Origin: Dehalococcoidia bacterium
GTDB taxonomy: Bacteria; Chloroflexota; Dehalococcoidia; GIF9; AB-539-J10
Assembly: GCA_009619075.1 (NCBI GenBank)
Contig: WJOY01000020.1
Span: 1 to 37,692 of the forward strand
Direction: 5' to 3'
Length of the DNA stretch: 37,692 bases
The position numbers and the translations under genes were made by a program. The notes beneath the pieces are model-generated. The model ran no database searches. It had not been told where the DNA came from and worked only from the letters and a program-made list of their open reading frames with translations. Each line of letters begins with the position of its first letter. The first letter of the stretch is position 1. Positions 18,560-29,104 of the stretch are shown here, in pieces.

Positions 18560-19324
18560 ATGGAGATTGACTTATTATGCGACCTAATTCTGCAGGCTAA
18601 AAAGATTGTAGTTTTCACCGGCGCTGGTGTGAGCACTGAATCAGGGATACCAGATTTCCGCAGTCCGGGAGGAATCTGGGACAAATATGACCCCGATGAG
18701 TTCACCATTCAAAAATTTCTCAGCAGTGCAGAAGCTCGCAGAAAACACTGGAAGATGCTCAGTGAAAGCAGCCTTATTACAGAAACCAAGCCAAATCCCG
18801 CCCATTACGCTATCGCCGAGCTTGATAGATTAGGTAAGCTGGATTGCGTCATCACTCAAAATGTGGATAACCTCCACCAAAAGGCAGGAGTCCCCGAGAA
18901 CAAGGTGTTTGAGCTTCACGGTAATATGAAATGGACGATATGCTTAAGCTGCCACCAACGCTTTCCTACGGAAGAGCTATTACAAAGAATAAAGCAGGAA
19001 ACCGATGTCCTTGCTTGCCCCAACTGTCAGGGCATTTTGAAACCAGATGTCGTTCTATTCGGTGAGGCACTACCCGAGAAAACACTGACAGAGGCCACTC
19101 GCCGCTCACAGAACTGTGACCTTCTAATCATTATAGGCTCTACGCTCGTTATTTATCCCGCGGCTTATATACCAATGTATGCCAAAAATGCCGGAGCTAA
19201 GCTAGCTATTATTAACCTCAGCGCCACTCCCCTTGACCATTATGCTACGTTAGTCATTCACGGCAAAGCTGGCGAAATAATGTCAAGGGTCATAGGAAAG
19301 GTTAAACTTTCCCAGCTAAAGTGA
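18560..19324 (+). CDS. cobB: NAD-dependent protein deacylase (sirtuin)
   Basis: GAGVSTESGIPDFRSPGGIW, TQNVDNLHQKAG, CLSCHQRF...CPNC zinc motif. Confidence 0.95.
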   Translation: MEIDLLCDLILQAKKIVVFTGAGVSTESGIPDFRSPGGIWDKYDPDEFTIQKFLSSAEARRKHWKMLSESSLITETKPNPAHYAIAELDRLGKLDCVITQNVDNLHQKAGVPENKVFELHGNMKWTICLSCHQRFPTEELLQRIKQETDVLACPNCQGILKPDVVLFGEALPEKTLTEATRRSQNCDLLIIIGSTLVIYPAAYIPMYAKNAGAKLAIINLSATPLDHYATLVIHGKAGEIMSRVIGKVKLSQLK

Positions 19325-19406
19325 ATAGGCACCTCACTAGTCTCAAGGCAAAGTTACCGCTAGTAATGTAGTCGTTGTTTCACCCTATGGAGGTCGATTT
19401 CCATGT

Positions 19407-20174
19407 CTAGGTTACTGTTTTTCGAATACGCTTAATGTCCACCGCCTTACCAGTATCTTCATTCACTTCGATCAAGATGGCATTGAAGTCAACAATCCCC
19501 TTCCCCACTGACAAACGTCCAGGTATTTGGGAGAGAAAACGATTAATTACATTGTTAGCATCATCACCAATGATCGAGTCCATAGGACCAACCATGCCTA
19601 TATCAGTAACATAAGCGGTACCTCTGGGCAATATACGAGCATCAATAGTACCTACATGAGTATGTGTGCCGAGCACGGCACTAACTCGACCATCGAGATA
19701 CCAACCCATGGCCACTTTCTCCGAAGTTGCCTCAGCATGAAAGTCAACAATGATAACATTTGTTTTATCTTTAAACTCAGCTAACAATTTGTCCATAGCT
19801 CGAAAGGGGCAATCGAAATTGCCAATGAAAGTGCGCCCCATAAGATTAACAACTAAAACATTGTCCCGGAACCAATAGCCACGGCCGGGACACGCTGGCG
19901 GATAGTTCAATGGGCGGAGAAGGGGAAAGTTACCATCCAGATAAGGCAGGATTTCCTTATGAACCCAGATATGATTGCCTGAAGTTATTGCGTCAATGCC
20001 AGAATCAAAAAGCTCCTGCGCCGTGCTCGGAGTTAGCCCTAAACCACCGGCAGCATTCTCACCATTGCCTACTACCAGATCAACCCCATATTCATGATGC
20101 AAGCCTGGTAACAACTTCTTCACCGCTGCCCTGCCAGGCTTGCCAATAATGTCGCCTATTATTAATATCTTCAG
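19407..20174 (-). CDS. YmdB/TIGR00282-like metallophosphoesterase, probable non-canonical start
   Basis: VGNGENAAGGLGLTP, SGNHIWVHKEI, VDFHAEATSEK, GTHTHVGT; N-terminal KILIIGDIIGKPGRAA lies upstream of the called start, with CTG the likely initiation position. Confidence 0.8.
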   Translation of the reverse strand: MKILIIGDIIGKPGRAAVKKLLPGLHHEYGVDLVVGNGENAAGGLGLTPSTAQELFDSGIDAITSGNHIWVHKEILPYLDGNFPLLRPLNYPPACPGRGYWFRDNVLVVNLMGRTFIGNFDCPFRAMDKLLAEFKDKTNVIIVDFHAEATSEKVAMGWYLDGRVSAVLGTHTHVGTIDARILPRGTAYVTDIGMVGPMDSIIGDDANNVINRFLSQIPGRLSVGKGIVDFNAILIEVNEDTGKAVDIKRIRKTVT

Positions 20175-20201
20175 TTTGCTTCGTCCCCTCGCAATGACAT
20201 T
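20175..20201 (-). repeat. Dispersed GTCATTGCGAG... repeat at the 5' end of the metallophosphoesterase
   Basis: Minus strand AATGTCATTGCGAGGGGACGAAGCAAA. Confidence 0.65.
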
Positions 20202-20218
20202 GCTTTGCCCAAACCATC

Positions 20219-21742
20219 CTACTTAGCATAATCCACAGCTACAGTCTCTCGCATCACTATTACTTTTATTTGACCAGGGTAAGTCAGGCTTTCTTCTATT
20301 TTCTTAGAAATGTCCCGAACCAGTCTAATAGCTGTCAAATCATCAATTTCCTCAGGTTTCACCAAAACACGTACTTCCCGCCCAGCCTGAATAGCAAAGG
20401 CTTTCTCGACCCCAGGGAAACCACTAGCTATATCCTCCAATTCCTCAATCCGCTTTAGATATTGCTGCAAAGACTCACGTCTAGCACCAGGACGTGAACC
20501 ACTTATAGCATCGGCAGCAGCAACAATAAAGCCCATAACACTGGATGTTGAAGCTTCGCCATGATGCTCAGCAACAGCTTGAACTACTTCAGCAGATTTA
20601 TCCCACTGTTTAACCAAATCAGCACCTATCAAGGCGTGAGAACCCCCCACTTCATAATTCACCGCCTTCCCAATATCGTGAAGCAATCCAGCCCTTCTAG
20701 CTACACCGGCATCGGCCCCAATTTCATCAGCCAGCATGCCAGCTAGATGGGAAACTTCAAGGCTATGAAGTAAAACATTCTGCCCATAACTAGTACGGAA
20801 TTTAAGCTGACCAAGTAACTTGATCAACTCCGGATGTAACCCTGGTACTCCGCCCTCATAAGCAGCCCGTTCACCCTCATTGCGGATTATAACTTCAACT
20901 TCAGTCTTAGCTTTTTCCACCACCTCCTCAATCCGAGCCGGATGAATACGCCCATCAAGGATAAGCCTATTCAGAGCAATGCGAGCTATCTCACGCCTTA
21001 CTGGGTCAAAGCTAGAAATGGTAACCGTTTCCGGAGTATCATCAATAATAAGGTCAACGCCAGTAGCTTGCTCCAAAGCTCGGATATTACGCCCCTCTCG
21101 ACCAATAAGCCGCCCCTTCATCTCATCGCTGGGTAAGGAAATGGTAGATACCATGGTCTCAGAAACAACATCGGTGGTGCACCTCTGGATAGCCGTGGCT
21201 AAAACACGTTGAGCTTCTCTATCAGCTTCTTCCTTTACTTGGGCTTCCCATATTCGAACCAGTCGTGAGGCTTCCTCTTTAACTTCCTGCTCTAGAGCCT
21301 GGAGCAGAGAACGCTTTGCTTCATCGCTAGATATGCCAGACAGGGACTCAAGTTTCGCCAGTTGCTCTTTCCTTATCCGCTCGAGCTCAACCTTTGTCCT
21401 TTCGATGCCCTTTGCTCTATTATCTAGGTCGCGCTCACGCCGTTCTAAGGAATCTAATTTTCGCCCTAACGCTTCCTCTTTCTGGTCGAGGCGTCTTTCT
21501 AAGCGCTGTGACTGAAGGCGATGCTCTCTACTCTCCGCCTCAGCAGCATTCCTAACCTTGGTGGCTTCCTCTTTAGCCTCAAGAAGAACTTCCTTATGCT
21601 TAGCTGTTGCTTCATCTAATAATCTCCGCGCTTCCTTTCTGGCACTTCGAATCTGCTGATTGGCTACCATCTGCCTGGCAAGGTAACCAACAAGGCCACC
21701 TAAAACAAGAGCAAGGCCAACTAAGATATATACATAATCCAT
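20219..21742 (-). CDS. rny: Ribonuclease Y
   Basis: N-terminal TM, long coiled coil, KH domain [30 protein letters not shown] domain LLHDIGKA. Confidence 0.97.
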   Translation of the reverse strand: MDYVYILVGLALVLGGLVGYLARQMVANQQIRSARKEARRLLDEATAKHKEVLLEAKEEATKVRNAAEAESREHRLQSQRLERRLDQKEEALGRKLDSLERRERDLDNRAKGIERTKVELERIRKEQLAKLESLSGISSDEAKRSLLQALEQEVKEEASRLVRIWEAQVKEEADREAQRVLATAIQRCTTDVVSETMVSTISLPSDEMKGRLIGREGRNIRALEQATGVDLIIDDTPETVTISSFDPVRREIARIALNRLILDGRIHPARIEEVVEKAKTEVEVIIRNEGERAAYEGGVPGLHPELIKLLGQLKFRTSYGQNVLLHSLEVSHLAGMLADEIGADAGVARRAGLLHDIGKAVNYEVGGSHALIGADLVKQWDKSAEVVQAVAEHHGEASTSSVMGFIVAAADAISGSRPGARRESLQQYLKRIEELEDIASGFPGVEKAFAIQAGREVRVLVKPEEIDDLTAIRLVRDISKKIEESLTYPGQIKVIVMRETVAVDYAK

Positions 21743-21925
21743 CTTCCCTCTTTATTCCATTAAAGCAATGCATATAATTCATTAGGACTTAATATTAATC
21801 TTTTTGCGAATTGGAGTCAACTTCTACGTGATTTCGACTAAGCCATAGAGAGTAGAAGTACAATAGAGATAAACTAGGAAACAAAAAAGATAAAGCGCTA
21901 CAGCAACTTATAATACTAAGAGCAA

Positions 21926-21956
21926 CACTTTTAACAACTGAATAGTGGAAGGAAGG
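21926..21956. repeat. 3' arm of the pre-16S processing stem
   Basis: CACTTTTAACAACTGAATAGTGGAAGGAAGG, near-perfect reverse complement of 23555-23584. Confidence 0.8.
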
Positions 21957-22037
21957 AAATACTTAAAAGCTTACAGTAGACTTTTAGTCTACCAACCGAC
22001 CTAGGAATCATAAGACTATCGCCTTTCGACTCCTTAG

Positions 22038-23552
<1,515 letters not shown>

Positions 23553-23554
23553 AA

Positions 23555-23584
23555 CCTTCCTTCCACTATTCAATTGTTAAAGTG
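23555..23584. repeat. 5' arm of the pre-16S processing stem
   Basis: CCTTCCTTCCACTATTCAATTGTTAAAGTG, complementary to 21926-21956. Confidence 0.8.
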
Positions 23585-23600
23585 CACATTTACTTATTAT

Positions 23601-23628
23601 ATTATAAAGTATCTTGCCAAGTTGTCAA
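23601..23628 (-). promoter_or_regulatory. Consensus sigma70 promoter for 16S rRNA
   Basis: Minus strand TTGACA (23628-23623), 16 bp, TATAAT (23606-23601), just upstream of the processing stem. Confidence 0.85.
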
Positions 23629-23780
23629 GGGCACCAATAACTGCTTTTGTTCTCTTCCTAGTCAAGGACAAGTTTTTGATTCTTAGCCTTATTTCAAAGG
23701 TTCGCTAGCCCGTTTCCTAATCCGGCTTCAGCTATCTTTCTCTCTTTTACCTGGTTATTCTCAACGCTGGATTTAAATTG

Positions 23781-24161
23781 CTATACCAAATCCTTGCCGC
23801 TGGGAACAACCCTATCAGGATGCTCACGATCAAATGGTGGCCCATAAATCGAGAGCCTAACTCCCTTAACAGGCATAAAGAAGCCATGCTGCACTCCCAC
23901 TGGACAGTAAACAAGGTCGCCAGCTTTCACCTCAAATTTCTTGTCTCCAATATAAGCCCAACCCTCCCCTTGAAGTACATAAAGAAACTCGTCGTGCTCC
24001 CTATGCGCATGGATAAAGGGCTCCGTCTGAGGTTGCGCCTGCACCACAAGGGCAGTACAGTACTTGCCATCCACTAAAAAGGTGCGGGTCAGCTTGCGGT
24101 CATCGGGAATAGGGTTGTTCTTTACTACTTCAGCTATGTTCCATACATATTGTTGTTCCAT
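23781..24161 (-). CDS. Cupin domain protein
   Basis: HAHREHDEFLYVLQGEGWAYIGDKKFEVKAGDLVYCPVGVQHGF; likely start MEQQYVW at 24161 after GGAAAGGAG. Confidence 0.9.
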   Translation of the reverse strand: MEQQYVWNIAEVVKNNPIPDDRKLTRTFLVDGKYCTALVVQAQPQTEPFIHAHREHDEFLYVLQGEGWAYIGDKKFEVKAGDLVYCPVGVQHGFFMPVKGVRLSIYGPPFDREHPDRVVPSGKDLV

Positions 24162-24409
24162 CCTCTCGACTCCTTTCCTAAGGCTTAAGCTTAAAACAAC
24201 TTTATACCCTCCCCTAAATGATAACAAGGGCGTCATACCATTGCAAAATATGATTTACCTTGGCGCTATTGTTCTGGTTCTTTTTTATTTTCCACCTCCT
24301 TATGACTTGAAAGAGAATAATGTGCCCCTGCTATATAAACGAGTACATAGGCTAGCCTAGCCAGGAAAATAATGATAGAATATGGGAAATTTTTTAATAG
24401 CAGGTATTT

Positions 24410-25360
24410 ATGTCAGCTATTGAACAAAAAGAGCTAAATATAGATTCAATTAGTGAAGGCAAACTAACCTGGTTCTATATTGAAAAACCTTCCAGCAACG
24501 AGGTTAAATTTCTAGAACAGCATTTTACCTTCCACCCTCTCAACCTAGATGATGTTTTGAGTCGTGTGCAGCGTCCCAAGATCGATGAGTACGAAGACCA
24601 CCTGTTTATAGTCCTCCATTTCCCGGTATTTGACAGGGAAAATCGCATAACGCGGCCCAGTGAAGTAGATATTTTTATTGGGGAGAACTATGTCGTTACT
24701 GCACATTGTTCTGCTGACCTCAAGCCATTAGCTAAATTCTTCCGTGAATGTCAAATTCGCGAGAAAAGTCGCCAGACCTACCTAGGGAGAAGCTCTGCGT
24801 TCCTCTTCTACCATATCCTTGATAGATTGGTCAATTATTGCTTTCCTATCCTTGGTAAGATTACAGAAAGTGTTGACGACATAGAGGATGTTATCTTCAC
24901 TAAAGCTGTCCCTGAAACAGTGCGCCAAATTTCCCTGATTCGGCGTGACCTCATTTCCTTCCGCCGCGTTATTCGCCCCCAGATTGCCGTAATTGAGACA
25001 CTAGAGAGAGAGGAATATCCCTTTTTTAAGGAAGAGCAGGAAATTTATTTCGGCGATATTGCTGACCATACTCGCAAAATTTGGGATGGGCTTGAAGACT
25101 GTAAGGAGGTCGTTGATGGGCTTGCTGAGACTAGCAATTGGCTAACCTCACACCGAATTCAGGAGATAATGCGGGTATTAACTATTATCATGGCAATTCT
25201 GGCACCGCCTACCTTGCTGTCTGGCATTTTCGGTATGAATATCCCCCTACCGGGAGGGATAGAATCTGGCAGGCTCTTACCCCTCGGTATACTGCTTTCA
25301 GTTATGGCACTCGTGGGCGCAGGCATGTTCTTTTACCTACGCCATCGAAAATGGATTTAA
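24410..25360 (+). CDS. corA: Magnesium/cobalt transport protein CorA
   Basis: C-terminal FGMNIPLPGG with two TM segments; N-terminal CorA fold motifs. Confidence 0.95.
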   Translation: MSAIEQKELNIDSISEGKLTWFYIEKPSSNEVKFLEQHFTFHPLNLDDVLSRVQRPKIDEYEDHLFIVLHFPVFDRENRITRPSEVDIFIGENYVVTAHCSADLKPLAKFFRECQIREKSRQTYLGRSSAFLFYHILDRLVNYCFPILGKITESVDDIEDVIFTKAVPETVRQISLIRRDLISFRRVIRPQIAVIETLEREEYPFFKEEQEIYFGDIADHTRKIWDGLEDCKEVVDGLAETSNWLTSHRIQEIMRVLTIIMAILAPPTLLSGIFGMNIPLPGGIESGRLLPLGILLSVMALVGAGMFFYLRHRKWI

Positions 25361-25414
25361 CCTTTACAATAGCCACTGCTAAACTAGACTATTCCCTTTT
25401 TTGCAAGATCAGCC

Positions 25415-25891
25415 ATGCAAATCAAATTCATTGCTGATAGCAATGTTGGCAAGTTAGCCAGATGGCTAAGGATGATTGGCTATGATACTTTGCTGTTTAA
25501 AGAAAAGGACGATAAAAGAATGATCCAAATTGCCCTTAAGGAGGGGAGAGTTATCTTGACCAAAGACACCCAGATTATGAAAAGGCGCCTAATTACAAAT
25601 GGCGAGCTCAAGGCAATATTTATCAAGCACGATGACCCTAAAGCCCAATTACAGCAAACGGTGAAGGCCTTGAATCTAGACTATCATTTCAAACCTTTTT
25701 CTCTTTGTCTTGAATGTAACCAAGCACTCATGCCTCACAGCAAAGACGAGGTGCAAAGCTTAGTTCCATCCTATGTCTTTAAAACGCAAAAACAATATAC
25801 CGAATGCCCTTCATGTCATCGCATCTACTGGCAAGGCACACACTGGCAAGCAATGGTTAAGGAATTAGAGAATCTTGCAAATGGAAGGTGA
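25415..25891 (+). CDS. Mut7-C RNase domain protein with zinc ribbon
   Basis: FIADSNVGKLARWLRMIGYDTL, ILTKDTQIMKRR, CLEC...CPSCHRIYWQGTHW. Confidence 0.92.
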   Translation: MQIKFIADSNVGKLARWLRMIGYDTLLFKEKDDKRMIQIALKEGRVILTKDTQIMKRRLITNGELKAIFIKHDDPKAQLQQTVKALNLDYHFKPFSLCLECNQALMPHSKDEVQSLVPSYVFKTQKQYTECPSCHRIYWQGTHWQAMVKELENLANGR

Positions 25892-25997
25892 TGGCCTCAA
25901 TATATTAACCCGAGTTCCGCAATGGTGGCGGAGGCTAAATCGAAATGGTTGGCAATTCAAGGACTAAGGCTGTAAACTGGTAACTAGCACAGGTGAA

Positions 25998-26777
25998 TTG
26001 GCTATGTTATTAGCTATTGATATTGGAAACACTGCGATCATCGTGGGTATATTTGACGATGATAAGCTAAAGGCAACTTGGCGATTAGCCACCGAAATTC
26101 ACCGCTTGGCAGATGAATATGGTGCTCTACTACTTACCCTTCTCCAACGCCAAAGGCTGCCATCTTCAAAGATCACCGGAGCAGCTTTATGTAGCGTTGT
26201 CCCGCCGCTGGTACCCATCTTTCAAGAAGTATGTCAAAGATATTTCAGCACTTCCCCCCTGATAGTTGAAGCCGGCATAAAAACGGGAATACGTATCTGT
26301 GTAGATAACCCTCGGGAGCTTGGGCCTGATCGTGTGGTGAATGCTGTTGCCGCTCATCACCTTTATGGAGAGCCAGTAATAGTCCTCGACCTCGGCACGG
26401 CAACCACCTTTGATGTCATCTCCAAGGAAGGCAATTATCTTGGCGGAGCTATTGCCCCAGGAATCAGCATAGCCAGTGAGGCATTGTTCACCCGCACTGC
26501 TATGCTTCCCCGAATAAAACTAACTCGCCCCAAGCAAGCTATTGGCAAGAACACTATCTCCGCCATGCAATCAGGCATAATCTTCGGTTACATCGGGCTT
26601 ATTGAAAGCATGATCCAGAGGATAGAGCAGGAACTGGGAAGCAAAGCAAAGGTAGTAGCCACCGGCGGCTATGCCTATCCTTTAGCCAAAGAAATACCAG
26701 CAGTAGAAATAATAAATCCCGATTTGCCCTTAATTGGGTTGCGTCTTGTTTATGAAATGAATAAGATTGAGCAGTAG
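25998..26777 (+). CDS. coaX: Type III pantothenate kinase
   Basis: LLAIDIGNTAIIVGIFD, GPDRVVNAVAA, LDLGTATTFDVI, GGAIAPGI. Confidence 0.96.
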   Translation: MAMLLAIDIGNTAIIVGIFDDDKLKATWRLATEIHRLADEYGALLLTLLQRQRLPSSKITGAALCSVVPPLVPIFQEVCQRYFSTSPLIVEAGIKTGIRICVDNPRELGPDRVVNAVAAHHLYGEPVIVLDLGTATTFDVISKEGNYLGGAIAPGISIASEALFTRTAMLPRIKLTRPKQAIGKNTISAMQSGIIFGYIGLIESMIQRIEQELGSKAKVVATGGYAYPLAKEIPAVEIINPDLPLIGLRLVYEMNKIEQ

Positions 26778-26790
26778 CTGAGGAGACATC

Positions 26791-27978
26791 ATGCTGAAAG
26801 GAAAAACTATCATCTTAGGGGTAACAGGAAGCATTGCTGCTTATAAAACAGTGGACATTGCTAGCCAACTAACCCAGGCGGGGGCAAAGGTGGATGTAAT
26901 CATGACTAAAGCAGCCACTGAGTTTGTCACCCCCCTCACATTTCGAGCCATTACCGGGAGGCCTGTAGTTACTGAAATATTTGCATCAGGTTCAGAGTTC
27001 AACGTTGAGCACGTATCACTGGCAGAAGCTGCTAAGGTGATAGTCATTGCTCCGGCTACAGCTAACATTATTGCTAAGCTGGCCGCTGGCATCGCTGATG
27101 ACATGCTATGCTGTACCGTGCTGGCGAGTAAAGCACCTGTAATCATAGCTCCAGCTATGGATGTCAATATGTATCAAAATCCTATCACCCAAGATAACTT
27201 AACTAAATTGAAAGCACGTAACTTCATTACTGTGGGGCCAGCCTCAGGCAGACTAGCTTCAGGCAAGGAAGGTTTAGGGCGGCTTGCTGACACTATTGAT
27301 ATTATAGGCACCATCCAGCAAGTACTAGGAAAAAATGGCGACTTGGCTGACAAGCATATCGTGGTCACTGCCGGTGGCACTCAAGAGCCTATTGATCCCA
27401 TTCGCTGTATCACCAACCGCTCCTCGGGAAAGATGGGATATGCTCTAGCTGAAGCAGCTCGCGACAGAGGAGCTAAAGTAACGCTCATAACGGCACCCAC
27501 TTCGCTCACCAAGCCCGTTGGCATGGAAATAGTTAATGTCTGCACTGCTCAAGAGACATATCAAGCAGTAAGAGACCTTGTCCCTCAAGCTGATGCTCTA
27601 ATAATGGCCGCTGCTGTGGCTGATTACCGCCCTCTAAGTGTAGCCAGAGACAAGATCAAGAAAGAAGGCAATAGATTGACATTGGAGCTAGAGCACACTG
27701 CAGATATCTTAGGTAGTATAAAAGGAGAGTTCATTAGAGTGGGCTTTGCTGCTGAAAGCAGCAACCTGGTGGAAAACGCTAAACAGAAACTCCACCAAAA
27801 GGAGCTCGACCTCATCGTGGCTAATGACATCAGCAGCTTTGGTGCCGACAATAATCAGGTAACCATAATTGACCGAGAGAGCAAAATTGATAGCTTGCCT
27901 CTTTTACCTAAACGAGAAGTAGCTGACAGGATTTTGGATAAAGTGGTTGCGTTGCTTACCGAAAGGAGCAGAAAGTAG
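26791..27978 (+). CDS. coaBC: Bifunctional phosphopantothenoylcysteine decarboxylase/phosphopantothenate-cysteine ligase
   Basis: GVTGSIAAYKTVDIASQL, PAMDVNMYQNP, TAGGTQEPIDPIRCITNRSSGKMGYALAEAA. Confidence 0.97.
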   Translation: MLKGKTIILGVTGSIAAYKTVDIASQLTQAGAKVDVIMTKAATEFVTPLTFRAITGRPVVTEIFASGSEFNVEHVSLAEAAKVIVIAPATANIIAKLAAGIADDMLCCTVLASKAPVIIAPAMDVNMYQNPITQDNLTKLKARNFITVGPASGRLASGKEGLGRLADTIDIIGTIQQVLGKNGDLADKHIVVTAGGTQEPIDPIRCITNRSSGKMGYALAEAARDRGAKVTLITAPTSLTKPVGMEIVNVCTAQETYQAVRDLVPQADALIMAAAVADYRPLSVARDKIKKEGNRLTLELEHTADILGSIKGEFIRVGFAAESSNLVENAKQKLHQKELDLIVANDISSFGADNNQVTIIDRESKIDSLPLLPKREVADRILDKVVALLTERSRK

Positions 27979-27982
27979 GAAG

Positions 27983-29002
27983 ATGCCAATATTACTGATA
28001 GACGGCGTGACATACGAAGTGTGGACACCCTCAAATGAAGACGAGTTTGAGCAAATAGTCAAGGAACACGCTAAGGATATTTTCGGCGAAGAGTCTATCT
28101 ATCTTGATATAAAACATAAGCTCAAGTCGAAATCAGGAATTGGCTCCATACCTGATGGGTATGTGATCATTTTTGGAGATAAACCACATTGGCATGTCGT
28201 TGAAGTAGAATTATCTTCTCACCCATTATATGAGCACATAGTTCCGCAAGTCAGTAAGTTCATTAACGGTATTAAAAATCCTTCCAGCCAAAAGGAAATA
28301 GTGGATGTTCTTCATGAAGAAATAAGCCGCCACGAAGATCTAATCGCGAAGATAAAGAGCAAAACGGGTCCGGTAGAAATCCATAAATTCCTATCTACCC
28401 TAATTCCCCAGCTACCCAAACTCGCTATAGTCATCGACAAAGAAGCTGAGGAGTTGCGAGAGGCTGTGGAGGGATTAAAGCTGGAAACCGAAATTGTAGA
28501 ATTTGTTACTTTCGTGAGGAAAGACGCTGGTATCTCACAGCATGCCCACCTACTGGAGCCTCTGGAGCCATCATTACCTAACCCAATAGCACGATTTCTT
28601 CAAGAAGTACGGGAGCAATTTGTTGAGAGGAAACCAAGAGTCAAGTGTAGCAAGGTGTATAAACACTATTGCTACATACCAATAAAGGAACATGAAAAAA
28701 TACATGCAGAGTGGCTTTTCTGGGGGGAACACCGATTGGGAGTAGAATTACATTTCCAAAGGGCAAGTCGTGAGGATAATCTTCGCCTTTTAAAAGAGAC
28801 GCAATCGATTAAAGCTGATCTTGAGAGGCGTGTAGGTGAGCCACTTAGCTTTCAGTTCCCCTGGCATAAGAAGTGGGCTCGAATATATACTCTAAAAGAG
28901 CCAATAGAATTAACAAGCGAACTTAAGGAATGGGCTATTAACACCATGGTGAAATTCTATGAAGTGTTTAAACCTATTTTGGATGAGATGGATGTAGAAT
29001 AA
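27983..29002 (+). CDS. Putative PD-(D/E)XK nuclease-like protein with DUF4268-like C-terminus
   Basis: Start MPILLIDGV at 27983; GSIPDGYVIIFGDKPHWHVVEVELSSH resembles D...ExE; C-terminal FWGEHRLGVELHF...WHKKWARIY. Confidence 0.65.
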   Translation: MPILLIDGVTYEVWTPSNEDEFEQIVKEHAKDIFGEESIYLDIKHKLKSKSGIGSIPDGYVIIFGDKPHWHVVEVELSSHPLYEHIVPQVSKFINGIKNPSSQKEIVDVLHEEISRHEDLIAKIKSKTGPVEIHKFLSTLIPQLPKLAIVIDKEAEELREAVEGLKLETEIVEFVTFVRKDAGISQHAHLLEPLEPSLPNPIARFLQEVREQFVERKPRVKCSKVYKHYCYIPIKEHEKIHAEWLFWGEHRLGVELHFQRASREDNLRLLKETQSIKADLERRVGEPLSFQFPWHKKWARIYTLKEPIELTSELKEWAINTMVKFYEVFKPILDEMDVE

Positions 29003-29104
29003 GGCCAGCAGGCAAGGCTAAAACCTCCCGGTAACCGTAAAGGGCAACTCTAATTGGAATATTGAGTATAGTTCAAAATCACCAAGAGCAAGTAAGTATA
29101 AGAG

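Noticed and set aside
12664-19324. Macro domain plus sirtuin as a linked SirTM/MacroD-type ADP-ribosylation system
   Set aside because: The two genes are more than 5 kb apart, separated by unrelated genes, with no lipoate ligase or GcvH-like partner.
19407-20123. GTG start (MKKLLPG) for the metallophosphoesterase as given in the ORF track
   Set aside because: It would delete the conserved ILIIGDIIGKPGR metal-binding N-terminus; the frame clearly continues upstream.
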